Origin: Hebobacterum sp964559435
GTDB taxonomy: Bacteria; Armatimonadota; Hebobacteria; Hebobacterales; Hebobacteraceae
Assembly (NCBI GenBank): GCA_964559435.1
Contig: CAZLHI010000001.1
Location: 1-64,000, forward strand
DNA: 64,000 bases
Reading direction: 5' to 3'
The position numbers were made by a program, and so were the translations under genes. A model generated the notes under the pieces. The model ran no database searches. It was not told where the DNA came from and saw only the letters and a list, made by a program, of their open reading frames with translations. Shown piece after piece: positions 21,006 through 29,855 of this stretch (its first letter is position 1; each line of letters opens with the position of its first letter).

Positions 21006-22067
21006 TCAATGCCTCGGGAACACATGCGCAGAGGCCCGGTCGAACATCACTGCGGCCTCGTCGCCGAGAGTGAGGCCGCTCCTTTGAAAGGATCTCCGAG
21101 CGACGAGCGCGACGAGCGTCACGCCGGCCTCTACGTCCACGCGCACCAGAGCCCCCTTGTCCACCACGCGCGCGATACGGCCCACGAGTCGATTCGCGCG
21201 CTGCGGACCGGGGGCAGCTGCTACCGTCACCTCTTCGGGTCGCACCGTCAGAAACACCTCGCCCTCCGGCCCGGACTCGGCCTCAAACTCCACGCTGCCA
21301 GACCGTACTACGAGCCGATCGCCCTCAGCCCTGGCCGTGCCCCGAAGGATGTTCTCAGTCCTCACGAAGGCCGCGACGAACTCGGAGTTCGGGCGCCGGA
21401 ACACCTCCTCCGGCGTCCCGATCTGCCGAATGCGGCCTTCGTGAATGATCCCGATCTTGTCGGCCACTGACATCGTCTCCTCGAAATTGTGTGAAACGTG
21501 CAAGGTTGTCGTCCCCAGTTCTTCGTGGACCCGCCGGAGTTCCACGCACAGCGCCTCGCGCGTCTGCTCGTCCAGCGCACTCAACGGCTCGTCGAGCAGC
21601 AGCACCTTGGGCTCGATCGCCAAGGCGCGGGCAAGCGCCGACCTCTGCTTCTCCCCGCCGCTCAGTTTCACCGGGCTGCGATGCAGCAGGTGCCTTATCC
21701 CCAGCAACTCGCTTAGCTGCCCGACCTTGCGCTCTATCTCGTCCCTCGGCTTCTTGCGGACGCGCATCCCAAACGCGATGTTCTGCGCCACCGTCAGGTG
21801 CGGGAAGAGCGCGTAGTCCTGGGGCAAGTACCCCAATCCCCGGGCCTCCGGCGCGGTGTCGTTCACCCGTTCCTCGCCGACGTAGACGTCCCCGGTCTCC
21901 GGCCGGTGGAGCCCTGCAATGCACTCCAGCAGGACCGTCTTTCCGGCACCGGTGGGGCCGAGCAGAACGAAGTACTCGTGCTCACCGATATCCATGGTCG
22001 CGTCGTGCACGGCGAAATCGCCGAGCCTTAGCGAGACGCCTCGGACCTGGACGACGGGTCGCGCCAT
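21006..22067 (-). CDS. molybdate/tungstate ABC transporter ATPase (second copy)
   Basis: A 353-residue cytoplasmic ATPase. Walker A GPTGAGKT, signature LSGGEKQRSALARAL, Walker B VLLLDEP and H-loop HVSHN are all intact. Residues about 240-350 form a TOBE-type domain (LTVRPEEVTV, NRLVGRIARVVDKGALVRVDV), as in ModC/WtpC/CysA. It is the last gene of the operon, seven bases after the MoaD gene. The operon already starts with another complete ATPase, so the transporter may use a heterodimeric motor or two alternative ones. Molybdate or tungstate is inferred from the binding protein and MoaD. Confidence 0.85.
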   Translation of the reverse strand: MARPVVQVRGVSLRLGDFAVHDATMDIGEHEYFVLLGPTGAGKTVLLECIAGLHRPETGDVYVGEERVNDTAPEARGLGYLPQDYALFPHLTVAQNIAFGMRVRKKPRDEIERKVGQLSELLGIRHLLHRSPVKLSGGEKQRSALARALAIEPKVLLLDEPLSALDEQTREALCVELRRVHEELGTTTLHVSHNFEETMSVADKIGIIHEGRIRQIGTPEEVFRRPNSEFVAAFVRTENILRGTARAEGDRLVVRSGSVEFEAESGPEGEVFLTVRPEEVTVAAAPGPQRANRLVGRIARVVDKGALVRVDVEAGVTLVALVARRSFQRSGLTLGDEAAVMFDRASAHVFPRH

Positions 22068-22074
22068 CTAGTCC

Positions 22075-22347
22075 CTATCCGCCAGCCGTCGGAAGGAGAA
22101 CCTGTACCGTGTCTCCTGAGGAGACCCGGGTCGCCCCTCCACTCTCAGCGGCCTCCCCGTTGACGAGCAGCAGCACGCTCGGGAGGAGCTGTCCCTCCTT
22201 GTCGAACAGAGCAGCCTTCGCCTTGTCGCCGTACTTCCCGGCGAACTGCTCGAGAGCTTGCTTGATAGACAAACCGTTTCCTTCCACCTCAACTTCCTTT
22301 GCGCCTGCGATCTCTCGCAAAGCGGAGAACAGTCTCAGCTTGATCAT
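22075..22347 (-). CDS. MoaD/ThiS-type sulfur carrier
   Basis: A 90-residue ubiquitin-like protein, MIKLRLFSALREIAG to VLLPTAGG. The terminal Gly-Gly is required for thiocarboxylation, so it is probably active as the small subunit of molybdopterin synthase or as a sulfur carrier in tungstopterin synthesis. The ATG at 22347 has GGAGG nine bases upstream; ATGs at 22353 and 22371 are less well placed. It lies between the permease and second ATPase of a Mo/W importer, a sensible link between metal uptake and cofactor synthesis. MoaE is not nearby. Confidence 0.85.
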   Translation of the reverse strand: MIKLRLFSALREIAGAKEVEVEGNGLSIKQALEQFAGKYGDKAKAALFDKEGQLLPSVLLLVNGEAAESGGATRVSSGDTVQVLLPTAGG

Positions 22348-22383
22348 GTTCATGCACCTCCGTCTGTTCACATCTCCCTTGCG

Positions 22384-23283
22384 TTACCAGAGATATCCCT
22401 GTCCGCCCAGCCGCTTGAAGGTCAGCAGCGTGACGGCAGATATCGCTATCATCGTCAGCACGAGTGCGATCGCCGGCTCGATGTCTCCGCCGGAGTAGTT
22501 GAGGAACATGGCGATGGGCATGACCTCGGTCTTCCAGGCCGTAGCGCCGCAGAAGAAGAGGATCGGACCGAACTCGGCGATGGCGCGCGCCCAGATCATG
22601 ACCGCGCTGGCGACGATCCCCGCGCGCGCCATCGGCAGGACAACCAGGAAGAACGCACGCAGGCGACTACAGCCCAGCGTGCGCGCCACGTCCTCATGCC
22701 GCCGGCCGATGGTGTCGAAGGTGGCCTTGATGGCCCTCACACCGAAGGAGCAAGCGACGAAGAACTGCGCCAGCACGATGCCGCGGGTCGAGTAGACCCA
22801 TTCCTTCGTGTCTCCGATACTGCTCCCTGTGGCCAGACTGAGCAGCTTGTTGTTGAGCGTCACGAACCACATCGGCGTCAGCTCGGTGATCGCCCTTCCA
22901 ATCTCCGTGTTGAAGAGGATGAGCAGGCTGAGACCCATGACGGGAGGCGGAAGGACGATGGGCAGGTCGAGAATCGTGTCAACGATCGTCCCGCCGGGGA
23001 GGCGATGGCGGGAGAGGATGTAGGCCGCCGGCACTCCGATGATCAGAGAGACGAGAGTCGTGAGCGCGGCGGTGAAGACGCTGAGCTTGATGGCGAAGTG
23101 GTTCTCGGGGTCACGGAGGCTTTCGCGCAGTAGCTGCCACCCGGTCGTCCCGTCCGGCTGCTCGGCCCTCGCCAGGTAGACGATGTTGGCCGACAGAACG
23201 AGGACGACACCCACCAGGAAGATGGCAAGCAGACTCCCAAGCAGCGTGGTGAAGACACGGTTCTTCAGGTCCCAGCGCGTCAT
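22384..23283 (-). CDS. molybdate/tungstate ABC transporter permease
   Basis: A 299-residue inner-membrane protein with about six transmembrane segments, the first at residues 13-35. The ABC importer EAA loop is visible (DVARTLGCSRLRAFFLVVLPMARAGI), as is the ModB/WtpB-like DLPIVLPPPVMGLSLL. It begins 15 bases after the binding-protein gene. It is the only permease in the operon, so it must homodimerise. Confidence 0.88.
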   Translation of the reverse strand: MTRWDLKNRVFTTLLGSLLAIFLVGVVLVLSANIVYLARAEQPDGTTGWQLLRESLRDPENHFAIKLSVFTAALTTLVSLIIGVPAAYILSRHRLPGGTIVDTILDLPIVLPPPVMGLSLLILFNTEIGRAITELTPMWFVTLNNKLLSLATGSSIGDTKEWVYSTRGIVLAQFFVACSFGVRAIKATFDTIGRRHEDVARTLGCSRLRAFFLVVLPMARAGIVASAVMIWARAIAEFGPILFFCGATAWKTEVMPIAMFLNYSGGDIEPAIALVLTMIAISAVTLLTFKRLGGQGYLW

Positions 23284-23298
23284 ACCCCTGCCCGGCGC

Positions 23299-24099
23299 TC
23301 AGTTCTTCGCGACCGCGGTCGCCTTCTGGTCCGGCACCCCGTAGCCGTGCGCGCGGAAGACCTTCGCGGCCTCTTCGGCGGCGAGGAACTTCACGAACCG
23401 CTCGGCCTCGCTCCGCTGCTTCGAGAAGCTGAGCACGCCCACCGGGATGGGCGAGTCCACCCGCCACTCGTCGGGAAGGCGCAGCGTCTCGACGTCCCCC
23501 TTGAACAGGTACGCGGTTGCGTCCCACACGATGGCGGCATCAAGGTGCTCCAACTTCACACCGATGCCCAACTCGACAACGTTGAGCGCTCTCATCACCA
23601 CGTTCTTCTCGACATCCTTCAGGATGCCGGCCCTCACCAGGGACTTGTTCGCGGCGCGGCCGACGGCCACCTTCGTGGGATCGCCGAGGCCGACCCGCAG
23701 CCCCGAACGCGTCAGGTCCCTCAGGCTTTTGATATCCTTCGGGTTGCCCTTCTGGACAATCACGACGGTGGACATCTGAGCGACGATCAGAGACGTCTCG
23801 ATGAAGCCTCGCTCTCCCGCTTGCTCGACGTAGTACAGCTCGCCCGGGATGTAGACATCTCCCCTCTTCGAGAAGCAGATGTCAGCCAGAAGACAGCCCG
23901 ATCCCTTGTAGTTGTACTCAACCCGAGTCCCGGTCTTCTTCTCGAACATCTTGCCAAGCTCGTCCAGCGGCGGCCTGATCCCGGCCCCCGCGTGCACCGT
24001 GAGGCTCGTGCCGGCCTGGCCGGCGCGCACGAATACGAGCACACAAGCCATCACCGCTGTGCAGATCATAGTCAGTATGATTACTCTTCTGGCTTGCAT
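23299..24099 (-). CDS. molybdate/tungstate-binding periplasmic protein
   Basis: The periplasmic binding component, 266 residues. The chosen ATG at 24099 gives a normal signal peptide (MQARRVIILTMICTAVMACV); an in-frame GTG at 24135 overlaps the upstream stop as GTGA and is possible. The mature start LTVHAGAGIRPPLDELGKMF, then GSGCLLADI and GDVYIPGELYYVEQA, match the oxyanion-binding family ModA/WtpA. WDATAYLFKGDVETLRLP and PVGVLSFSKQ are typical later segments. Molybdate, tungstate and sulfate cannot be told apart from sequence alone; the adjacent MoaD favours Mo or W. Confidence 0.85.
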   Translation of the reverse strand: MQARRVIILTMICTAVMACVLVFVRAGQAGTSLTVHAGAGIRPPLDELGKMFEKKTGTRVEYNYKGSGCLLADICFSKRGDVYIPGELYYVEQAGERGFIETSLIVAQMSTVVIVQKGNPKDIKSLRDLTRSGLRVGLGDPTKVAVGRAANKSLVRAGILKDVEKNVVMRALNVVELGIGVKLEHLDAAIVWDATAYLFKGDVETLRLPDEWRVDSPIPVGVLSFSKQRSEAERFVKFLAAEEAAKVFRAHGYGVPDQKATAVAKN

Positions 24100-24131
24100 C
24101 GCAGCCTGCTCCACTGGTCGTCGGGAGTGCC

Positions 24132-25199
24132 TCACCGATAGGTCTTGACTGCCGTCTCCTTCACCGCGGCATAGACGGTGTCTCCCTCACCCACCCCCAG
24201 CTCTTGGAGCCTGTCGGCGGTGATCTCGGCGCACACCAGTAGCGCGCCGTTGAGCGACAACCGCACCTTGTCTCCCATGTGAATGATTTCTCTGATTTCG
24301 CTCCGGAACACGTTCCGCGCCGAGCCCGGCGGCCGCTCTTTGCTAACGCTCACCTCGCTGGGAAAGAACGCCACAAGCGTCCCTCCCAGCTCCCTGTGCT
24401 CAGAGGCCGCATAGAGACAGCTATCTCCCACCCAGATCTCGGCCAGGCCGTCAGCTGAGCCGGCGGAGATCGTGCCCTCGAAGAAGTTGACGCCCGTCAG
24501 ATCGGCGACAAAGCGCGACTTCGGATGGTGCAGAAGCTGATCCCGCGGCCCGGTCTGCAGGACGCGACCGCGATCCATCACGCAGATGTTGTCGCCGAAG
24601 GTAAGAGCGTCGATGTAGTCGTGCGTAACCATGATCGCGATGCGGCCGATGACCCGCAGCATGCGTTGCAGCTCGCCGCGTACGCGATTCCTCGTCTGAG
24701 CGTCCAGCGAGCCGAGCGGCTCGTCCAGCAGGAGGATCTCTGCGTCGCACGCTATCGCGCGCGCCAAAGCCACCCGCTGACGTTCACCCCCCGAAAGGGC
24801 GTCGGGCCGCCTGTCCTTCAGGCGCGTGATCCCGAGCAGCCCGAGCACTTCCTCCACCTTCCTCGGGATCTCCGCCTTCGGATGTCGGCGGGCACGAAGC
24901 CCGTAGGCCACGTTCTCCTTGACGCTCATGTGGGGAAACAGGGCGAAGTCCTGGAAGACGTAGCCGACCTTCCGGTCCTCCGCGGAGACACTCACTCCGG
25001 ACGAGCCATCGTAGAGGACCTTGGCGCCGATGGCAACGTGCCCATCATCCGGCGGAACGAGCCCTGCGATGATGTTGAGTATCGTGGTTTTGCCGCACCC
25101 ACTCGGGCCGATAACCACGAGCGTCTCCGCCGGTTTGACCTCAAAGGCCATCTCGAGCGGAAACTCGCGGAGTTGTTTCTTGACCTGAACTGAGAGCAT
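24132..25199 (-). CDS. molybdate/tungstate ABC transporter ATPase (first copy)
   Basis: A 355-residue ATPase from the ATG at 25199 (MLSVQVKKQLREFPLEMAF); an upstream in-frame start at 25274 adds only an unconserved tail. Walker A GPSGCGKTT, signature LSGGERQRVALARAI, Walker B ILLLDEP and MVTHDY are intact, and residues 250-355 form a TOBE-like domain ending VKETAVKTYR. The start FPLEMAFEVKP is characteristic of ModC-type ATPases. It is the first gene of the operon ATPase, binding protein, permease, MoaD, ATPase. Confidence 0.88.
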   Translation of the reverse strand: MLSVQVKKQLREFPLEMAFEVKPAETLVVIGPSGCGKTTILNIIAGLVPPDDGHVAIGAKVLYDGSSGVSVSAEDRKVGYVFQDFALFPHMSVKENVAYGLRARRHPKAEIPRKVEEVLGLLGITRLKDRRPDALSGGERQRVALARAIACDAEILLLDEPLGSLDAQTRNRVRGELQRMLRVIGRIAIMVTHDYIDALTFGDNICVMDRGRVLQTGPRDQLLHHPKSRFVADLTGVNFFEGTISAGSADGLAEIWVGDSCLYAASEHRELGGTLVAFFPSEVSVSKERPPGSARNVFRSEIREIIHMGDKVRLSLNGALLVCAEITADRLQELGVGEGDTVYAAVKETAVKTYR

Positions 25200-25250
25200 A
25201 GTCCCGCCTTCGCCCGCCCCGTCGTCGAGGCCGGTCGATGTGACCCGAGG

Positions 25251-25325
25251 ACCGCTTTCGAAACCCAGAACCATTTTCGAAAAGTGGTGTGAAGGAACTA
25301 TGAAGCAGGGGCGAAGATTTGCCGA
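25251..25325 (-). promoter_or_regulatory. putative promoter and palindromic operator of the Mo/W operon
   Basis: On the reverse strand a weak promoter, TCGGCA (25325-25320), 17 bases, CATAGT (25302-25297), is followed at once by a near-perfect palindrome CCACTTTTCGAAAATGG (25287-25271). A second TTTCGAAA copy lies at 25263-25256. The repeated TTTCGAAA core just after the start site looks like a repressor site. It does not match the ModE consensus as I know it. Confidence 0.4.
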
Positions 25326-25454
25326 CCCCGTGTTTCAGCCATGTCAAGCTGCTACCTGAGCGCAGCCTGGGCACTGAGCAACCAACGTGTTCCCGCACAG
25401 GCAGGGCCGGCCGCCCATCCCCTCCGGGCGTGCACGAGCAGCGCCACCGATCGT

Positions 25455-26504
25455 CTACAGGGCTTGCGCCACCATATCCCCGATCTCGTTCGTCGGCGGG
25501 CACTTGCCGGCCGCAAGATCAGGTATCTTGCCACTCCCCAGCACGCTGGCGATTGCCTTGTCAACCCGATCGGCCGCCTCGGTGGCTCCCGCATGCTCCA
25601 GCAGCATCTGCATCGCGCCGATGGAAGCTATGGGGTTCGCCTTCTTCTGTCCGGCGTACTTCGGGGCGGAGCCGTGAATGGGCTCGAACATCGAGGTGCC
25701 ATCCGGGTTGATGTTGCCCGAGGCGGCGACGCCCATGCCGCCCTGGATCATGGCCCCGAGGTCGGTGATGATATCTCCAAACATGTTCGTCGTCACGATG
25801 ACGTCGAACCACTCCGGGTTCTTAACCATCCACATGCAGGCCGCATCGACATAGGCGCGGTCCTTCTCGATGTCGGGGTACTCCTCCCCCACCTCGCGGA
25901 AGACGCGCCGCCATAGATCGTGCCCGTACGTCAGCACGTTCGACTTGTCCACCACCGTCACTTTCTTCTGCTTGCTCCTGCTCCGAGCCAGCTCGAAGGC
26001 ATACCGGATGATGCGCTCCGTTCCCCTGCGAGTATATACGGCCACCTGAGTCGCCACCTCGTCAGGTGTCCCGTAGTGCACGAAGCCCCCGGTCCCAACG
26101 TACAGGTCCTCCGTATTCTCTCGCACGACGACGAAGTCAATCTCCTCCGGCCCCTTGTCCTTGATCGGGCTCCACACGCCAGGGTAGAGTTTGATCGGCC
26201 GCAGGTTGACATACTGGTCCAGCCCGAACCGCAGATCGAGCAGAAGCTTCCGCTCCACCAGGCCGACCGGCACGTCCGGGTGTCCCACCGCGCCCAGGTA
26301 TATCGCGTCGAACTCGCGCAGGATGTCCACGGCGTTCTCGGGCCGCACCTCGCCCTGCTCCAGGTACCGCTCCCCGCCCCAATCGAACTCAGTCGTCTCG
26401 TACTTCAGACCGGTGGGCCCGGCCACTGCCGCCAGCACCTTGAGCCCTTCCCGGACGACCTCGGGCCCGATTCCATCACCTGGAATGACAGCGATCTTCA
26501 GCAT
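25455..26504 (-). CDS. leuB: 3-isopropylmalate dehydrogenase-type enzyme
   Basis: A 349-residue NAD-dependent beta-decarboxylating dehydrogenase. The ATG at 26504 has AGGAGG five bases upstream and gives the family start MLKIAVIPGDGIGPEVV. Other conserved parts are YVNLRPIKLYPGV, FVVVRENTEDLYVG, DKSNVL, and the signature NMFGDIITDLGAMIQGG followed by FEPIHGSAPKYAG. This fits LeuB (leucine synthesis), but tartrate, homoisocitrate and isocitrate dehydrogenases share these motifs, and leuA, leuC and leuD are not nearby. It has its own promoter. Confidence 0.8.
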   Translation of the reverse strand: MLKIAVIPGDGIGPEVVREGLKVLAAVAGPTGLKYETTEFDWGGERYLEQGEVRPENAVDILREFDAIYLGAVGHPDVPVGLVERKLLLDLRFGLDQYVNLRPIKLYPGVWSPIKDKGPEEIDFVVVRENTEDLYVGTGGFVHYGTPDEVATQVAVYTRRGTERIIRYAFELARSRSKQKKVTVVDKSNVLTYGHDLWRRVFREVGEEYPDIEKDRAYVDAACMWMVKNPEWFDVIVTTNMFGDIITDLGAMIQGGMGVAASGNINPDGTSMFEPIHGSAPKYAGQKKANPIASIGAMQMLLEHAGATEAADRVDKAIASVLGSGKIPDLAAGKCPPTNEIGDMVAQAL

Positions 26505-26532
26505 GAGAACCTCCTGGGGAACGCGTGTGGGG

Positions 26533-26562
26533 ATTCTAACATACAAGCTACCAAGGCTGCAA
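26533..26562 (-). promoter_or_regulatory. putative promoter for the leuB-type gene
   Basis: On the reverse strand TTGCAG (26562-26557), 18 bases, TAGAAT (26538-26533). The predicted start lies about 22 bases before the ATG. Confidence 0.5.
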
Positions 26563-26607
26563 AAGGAGTCGTCGAACGCCCCGACGCGCGCAGGTCGTGG
26601 TCTGCAT

Positions 26608-27738
26608 CTACTCCCCCGCCACCCCTGACTCTTTCGCCGCCCTCACGAACCTTTCCGCGCTCCCGCGGGCGCACTTCCTCAGCACCGCCGCCAGCCCCTC
26701 CGGCCCCTGTTCAGCTTCCAGCCGCACTGCAAGACCGAGAAGGTAGTCCCGCGCCGCCTCATCCTTTCCGCTCAACCGCGACGTGTCGATCCCGGCCTCT
26801 CCTGCGAGCCCGAGCAGCCGCTCTCGTTCCTGCCGCGCCGCCGCCTCCCAGTCGGGCATCGACCAGGGCATCCACGCAGGCACGCCGTCAGCCGTGAGCC
26901 ACTTCGCAAGCAGCACCTCAGCAAGGTGCCCGTCGACCCACGGATCATCGGTGTCCTCGAAACCGCCGAGGCCCGGAAAGCTCACGTGTCCGTACTCGTG
27001 GGCGATCTCTCGCAGCCACTCGCCGGGGACCCTGGGCGTGTGCGCAGTGTAGATGTAGATTGACCGGCCCTGCGCTCGCGCCCCCGGCTCCCCCTTGCTC
27101 GTGAGCCAGAGGTCTATGGGATCCCCCCACCGCCCTGTCGGATCGAACCCCAGCCGCTCCTTCACCAGGCAGTAGAATGCCGCCGCCGCACTCAGCGCGT
27201 CGTGTGCCAGCTGCGTTTGACCCTGTTCCTCCCAGTGCGCGGCCACCCTCACCTCATAGCGCCTCTTCACTGGGTGCCACACATACGCGTAGTCGATCAG
27301 CGCGAACCCCTTCTCGTGCACCTCGTCCCACCGCGCGCCTTCTTGGGCCGAGAATGCGCCCCGGGTGATCAGCAGACGATAGAGGGCCTTCTGGGCTGCT
27401 GGGTCGGTGCCGTTCGGGGGAAACTCGAACACGACGGCCTCATGATCGAAGGGAGCTGCCGTCTCGGCCTCTTCCGGCAGCCATAGGGGCATCTGTATCT
27501 CAACCAGGGCCTTCGCGCGTTCTCTGGCGTGCGGGTCGTCCGGATCTTGGGCGAGGATCTTGATGTACTCCGCGACCGCCTTCTCGAGGAGCCCCTGCAT
27601 CTCGTACCGGGTGGCCGCCATCCGGCGTCCTGCATGGGGGTCGCCGGAGGCAGAGGCGGCGCGGTCACCGGGCAGAGCGATCTGCGGCAGAGCGGCTGCC
27701 AGCACGAGCGTCGCCCACAGAGCAACCCGCCACCTCAT
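26608..27738 (-). CDS. secreted HEYGH metallopeptidase-like protein with TPR-type N-terminus
   Basis: A 376-residue exported protein. The ATG at 27738 overlaps the polyprenyl synthase stop as ATGA and gives a proper signal peptide (MRWRVALWATLVLAAALP); the longer frame does not. Residues 35-80 (MQGLLEKAVAEYIKILAQDP) look like one TPR unit. His247-Glu248-x-x-His251 in EIAHEYGHVSFPG is a zinc-peptidase HExxH motif, and a glutamate about 27 residues on (GHLAEVLLAKW) could be the third ligand, as in gluzincins. A peptidase role outside the membrane is inferred; the family is not recognised. Confidence 0.6.
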   Translation of the reverse strand: MRWRVALWATLVLAAALPQIALPGDRAASASGDPHAGRRMAATRYEMQGLLEKAVAEYIKILAQDPDDPHARERAKALVEIQMPLWLPEEAETAAPFDHEAVVFEFPPNGTDPAAQKALYRLLITRGAFSAQEGARWDEVHEKGFALIDYAYVWHPVKRRYEVRVAAHWEEQGQTQLAHDALSAAAAFYCLVKERLGFDPTGRWGDPIDLWLTSKGEPGARAQGRSIYIYTAHTPRVPGEWLREIAHEYGHVSFPGLGGFEDTDDPWVDGHLAEVLLAKWLTADGVPAWMPWSMPDWEAAARQERERLLGLAGEAGIDTSRLSGKDEAARDYLLGLAVRLEAEQGPEGLAAVLRKCARGSAERFVRAAKESGVAGE

Positions 27739-28721
27739 CCTTCGGCCGCCATTACCGGCATAGGGAATAGCTCGCCGCACGCTTCCGCGAGCGCGGTCTT
27801 GGCCTCGCTATCCGGGATTCTATCGAGATCCGCCCGGGCGGCCGCCAGCCATGCCCTCACCCGCTCCCAGGCCACCTGGATGGCCCCCGCCGATTCCACA
27901 AGCTCCCGGGCAAGGCGCACATCGCCGTCGGAGATATCCACCTGCGCGAGAACGGCCTCCAGCTTCCCCGATATGGCCCGGCCGCCGATCTCTGTCGCCA
28001 TGATCAGTGGGAGTGTGAACTTCCGTTCGGCGAGGTCCCTGCCCTCGGGCTTGCCCGACTCGCCGTTTGTCCCAACGAGATCCAAGATGTCGTCGGCGAA
28101 CTGAAACGCGACCCCAAACTTCTCGCCGAATCGGGCCAGGGCTTGCGCAACGCCCGGCTCCCCACCGGCCGTCTCCGCTCCCGCCCGACCGCAGAAGCTA
28201 AGAAGGCTTCCGGTCTTCGCCCGCGCGATACCAACATAGTCTGACTCGGTCAGGGATCGTCCCGCGGCCCGAAGCTCAGCCACCTGACCTGAGCACATAC
28301 GCGCAGCGACGCTGGCCAAAGCAGGCAGGAAGCGCTCGCGCTCGCCGCTCGGCAGCAGCTCCAGCGCCCTTGCAATCAGGTAGTCGCCAAGGAGAACCGA
28401 GACTTTGTTGCCCCACATCGCGTTGGCGGAGCGCCGGCCCCGCCGGGAGGCCGCCTCGTCTACAACGTCGTCGTGGACCAGCGACGCCGCGTGCACCAGC
28501 TCCACCACGCCGGCCAGCACAACGCTCGTTTCGGTTGCGCCACCCGCGCATTCGGCCGATAGAAGCAGGATGCTGGGCCGCAGCCGCTTTCCTCGGCCAA
28601 CGAGGGCCCGCTCGGCCGCCATTGCTAGGAAATCGTCGTTCCGGCCCCAGGCTCGTGTTATTGCCGCCTCGGTCCGCGACAGTAAGTTCTCCAGCGCCGG
28701 ATATGTATCGACCAGCCCCAT
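27735..28721 (-). CDS. polyprenyl diphosphate synthase
   Basis: A 328-residue trans-isoprenyl diphosphate synthase that lengthens isopentenyl units into the side chain of a quinone, or into a similar lipid. The two aspartate-rich motifs are intact: HDDVVDEAASRRG and FQFADDILDLVG. GKRLRP and GDYLIARALELL are also present. The ATG at 28721 (MGLVDTYPAL) is preferred over an upstream frame. Product chain length cannot be read from sequence. It has a near-consensus promoter and is translationally coupled to the secreted HEYGH protein. Confidence 0.9.
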   Translation of the reverse strand: MGLVDTYPALENLLSRTEAAITRAWGRNDDFLAMAAERALVGRGKRLRPSILLLSAECAGGATETSVVLAGVVELVHAASLVHDDVVDEAASRRGRRSANAMWGNKVSVLLGDYLIARALELLPSGERERFLPALASVAARMCSGQVAELRAAGRSLTESDYVGIARAKTGSLLSFCGRAGAETAGGEPGVAQALARFGEKFGVAFQFADDILDLVGTNGESGKPEGRDLAERKFTLPLIMATEIGGRAISGKLEAVLAQVDISDGDVRLARELVESAGAIQVAWERVRAWLAAARADLDRIPDSEAKTALAEACGELFPMPVMAAEG

Positions 28722-28834
28722 GGCGTCTGCTCTCAACGGGCCGCCGCGTGCTCGGAACAACGGCCCTGCTCGCTCCGCCGGCCGCGGTCGAGCCGCTGCT
28801 GCTTGTCTTGGGAAAGGGAACGAAGCATAAGGGG

Positions 28835-28864
28835 ATTATAGGCCCAAGCCCTTGAGAGTGTCAA
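28835..28864 (-). promoter_or_regulatory. consensus sigma-70 promoter for the polyprenyl synthase operon
   Basis: On the reverse strand TTGACA (28864-28859) and TATAAT (28840-28835) are both perfect, 18 bases apart. The start would be near 28828, about 107 bases before the ATG. This is the strongest-looking promoter in the window. Confidence 0.8.
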
Positions 28865-28973
28865 ACAGGGCTGGCCGCGCGGGTGCACAGTCGCTGTCCG
28901 GGAGGCGTCCGCGCCTGCGCGCATTCCCGCTCCTCGTCTGTATCCGATAAGTGCATTCCGCCGACTTGTTGCG

Positions 28974-29855
28974 TTATCGCTTGCGGCAGGACTCCAGATG
29001 GTAAGTATGGCCGAACCCGCGTCTCTGCCAGGCCGCACGGGCCTCGTCGCAGCCGAGGAAGATGAGGAACGCGGCGGCTGCCCTGAGCGAAGGCGGCTGT
29101 CCCACTAGCACAGCCGCGTACGTAATAGGCCGCCCGCGGTACTCCGCGCCGTCGGCGCAGCGGTAAAGTGCTTTCTCGTAGTCGCCCGCGCGCTCAGGCG
29201 AACCCAAGTTCGCCTCCTCGGGGAGGCACAGAAACGGGAGATCCTCCTCGATGGCGTGGCTTTGGTAGACCAAGGCCAGATCCAACTCATCCCGCTGGAG
29301 CATGGGCACGATTTCGGCCGCCGGGAAGACTTGTCTCGGGTTGCGTGCCTCTCCGAGCACCGACTCGGTAAGTCCCGGCGCTGAGGCCGAGCTCTCCAGC
29401 AACCGCATGGCGAGGACGGCGCGGTATCCCTGGGGGTCGCTCTCGGGATCTGAGCGCCCCAAGCATAGGCCGGCCTCACGGCACTGCCGAAGAAACCGCG
29501 CCACGTGCTGTGCCGTCGGGCGCGCTTGACCGTCGTGAAAACGCTGAGCCCTGCTCCCGAGAGCCAGCACCATCGAGTTGGTGGCGAAGGTCACATACCA
29601 CAAGGCGCACGCGGCGACGTCGGCCCCGAAGAGTTCAGTCTCTATGACCTCCGTGTCGGCGCTGAGGAATACGTCCGTCGCCAGGGCGCCGTCCCGAATC
29701 GCGCGGGCGAGCGCCCGCGATCCTCCAGCCGCCGCGATAGCGCGATATCCGCTCAGGCGCTCGAAGGTCGGGATGAGATCCTCGCGCACCAAGGCCTCCA
29801 GCGATCCCGCATACGCGATCCTCAGCGACCCACAGCCACGGGCCCCTGCCGTCAT
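28974..29855 (-). CDS. WtpA/ModA-like oxyanion-binding protein without signal peptide
   Basis: A 293-residue protein. The ATG at 29855 overlaps the TauE/SafE stop as ATGA. LRIAYAGSLEALVREDLIPTF, AAGGSRALARAIRDG, DVFLSADTEVIE and LWYVTFATNSMVLALG match the archaeal-type tungstate/molybdate-binding protein WtpA, which normally works outside the membrane. Here the conserved domain begins only ten residues after the start and no signal peptide or lipobox is possible. Either it is a cytoplasmic anion-binding protein or it is exported by another route. It could also be a relic. The frame upstream of the ATG is only antisense to the permease gene. Confidence 0.7.
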   Translation of the reverse strand: MTAGARGCGSLRIAYAGSLEALVREDLIPTFERLSGYRAIAAAGGSRALARAIRDGALATDVFLSADTEVIETELFGADVAACALWYVTFATNSMVLALGSRAQRFHDGQARPTAQHVARFLRQCREAGLCLGRSDPESDPQGYRAVLAMRLLESSASAPGLTESVLGEARNPRQVFPAAEIVPMLQRDELDLALVYQSHAIEEDLPFLCLPEEANLGSPERAGDYEKALYRCADGAEYRGRPITYAAVLVGQPPSLRAAAAFLIFLGCDEARAAWQRRGFGHTYHLESCRKR

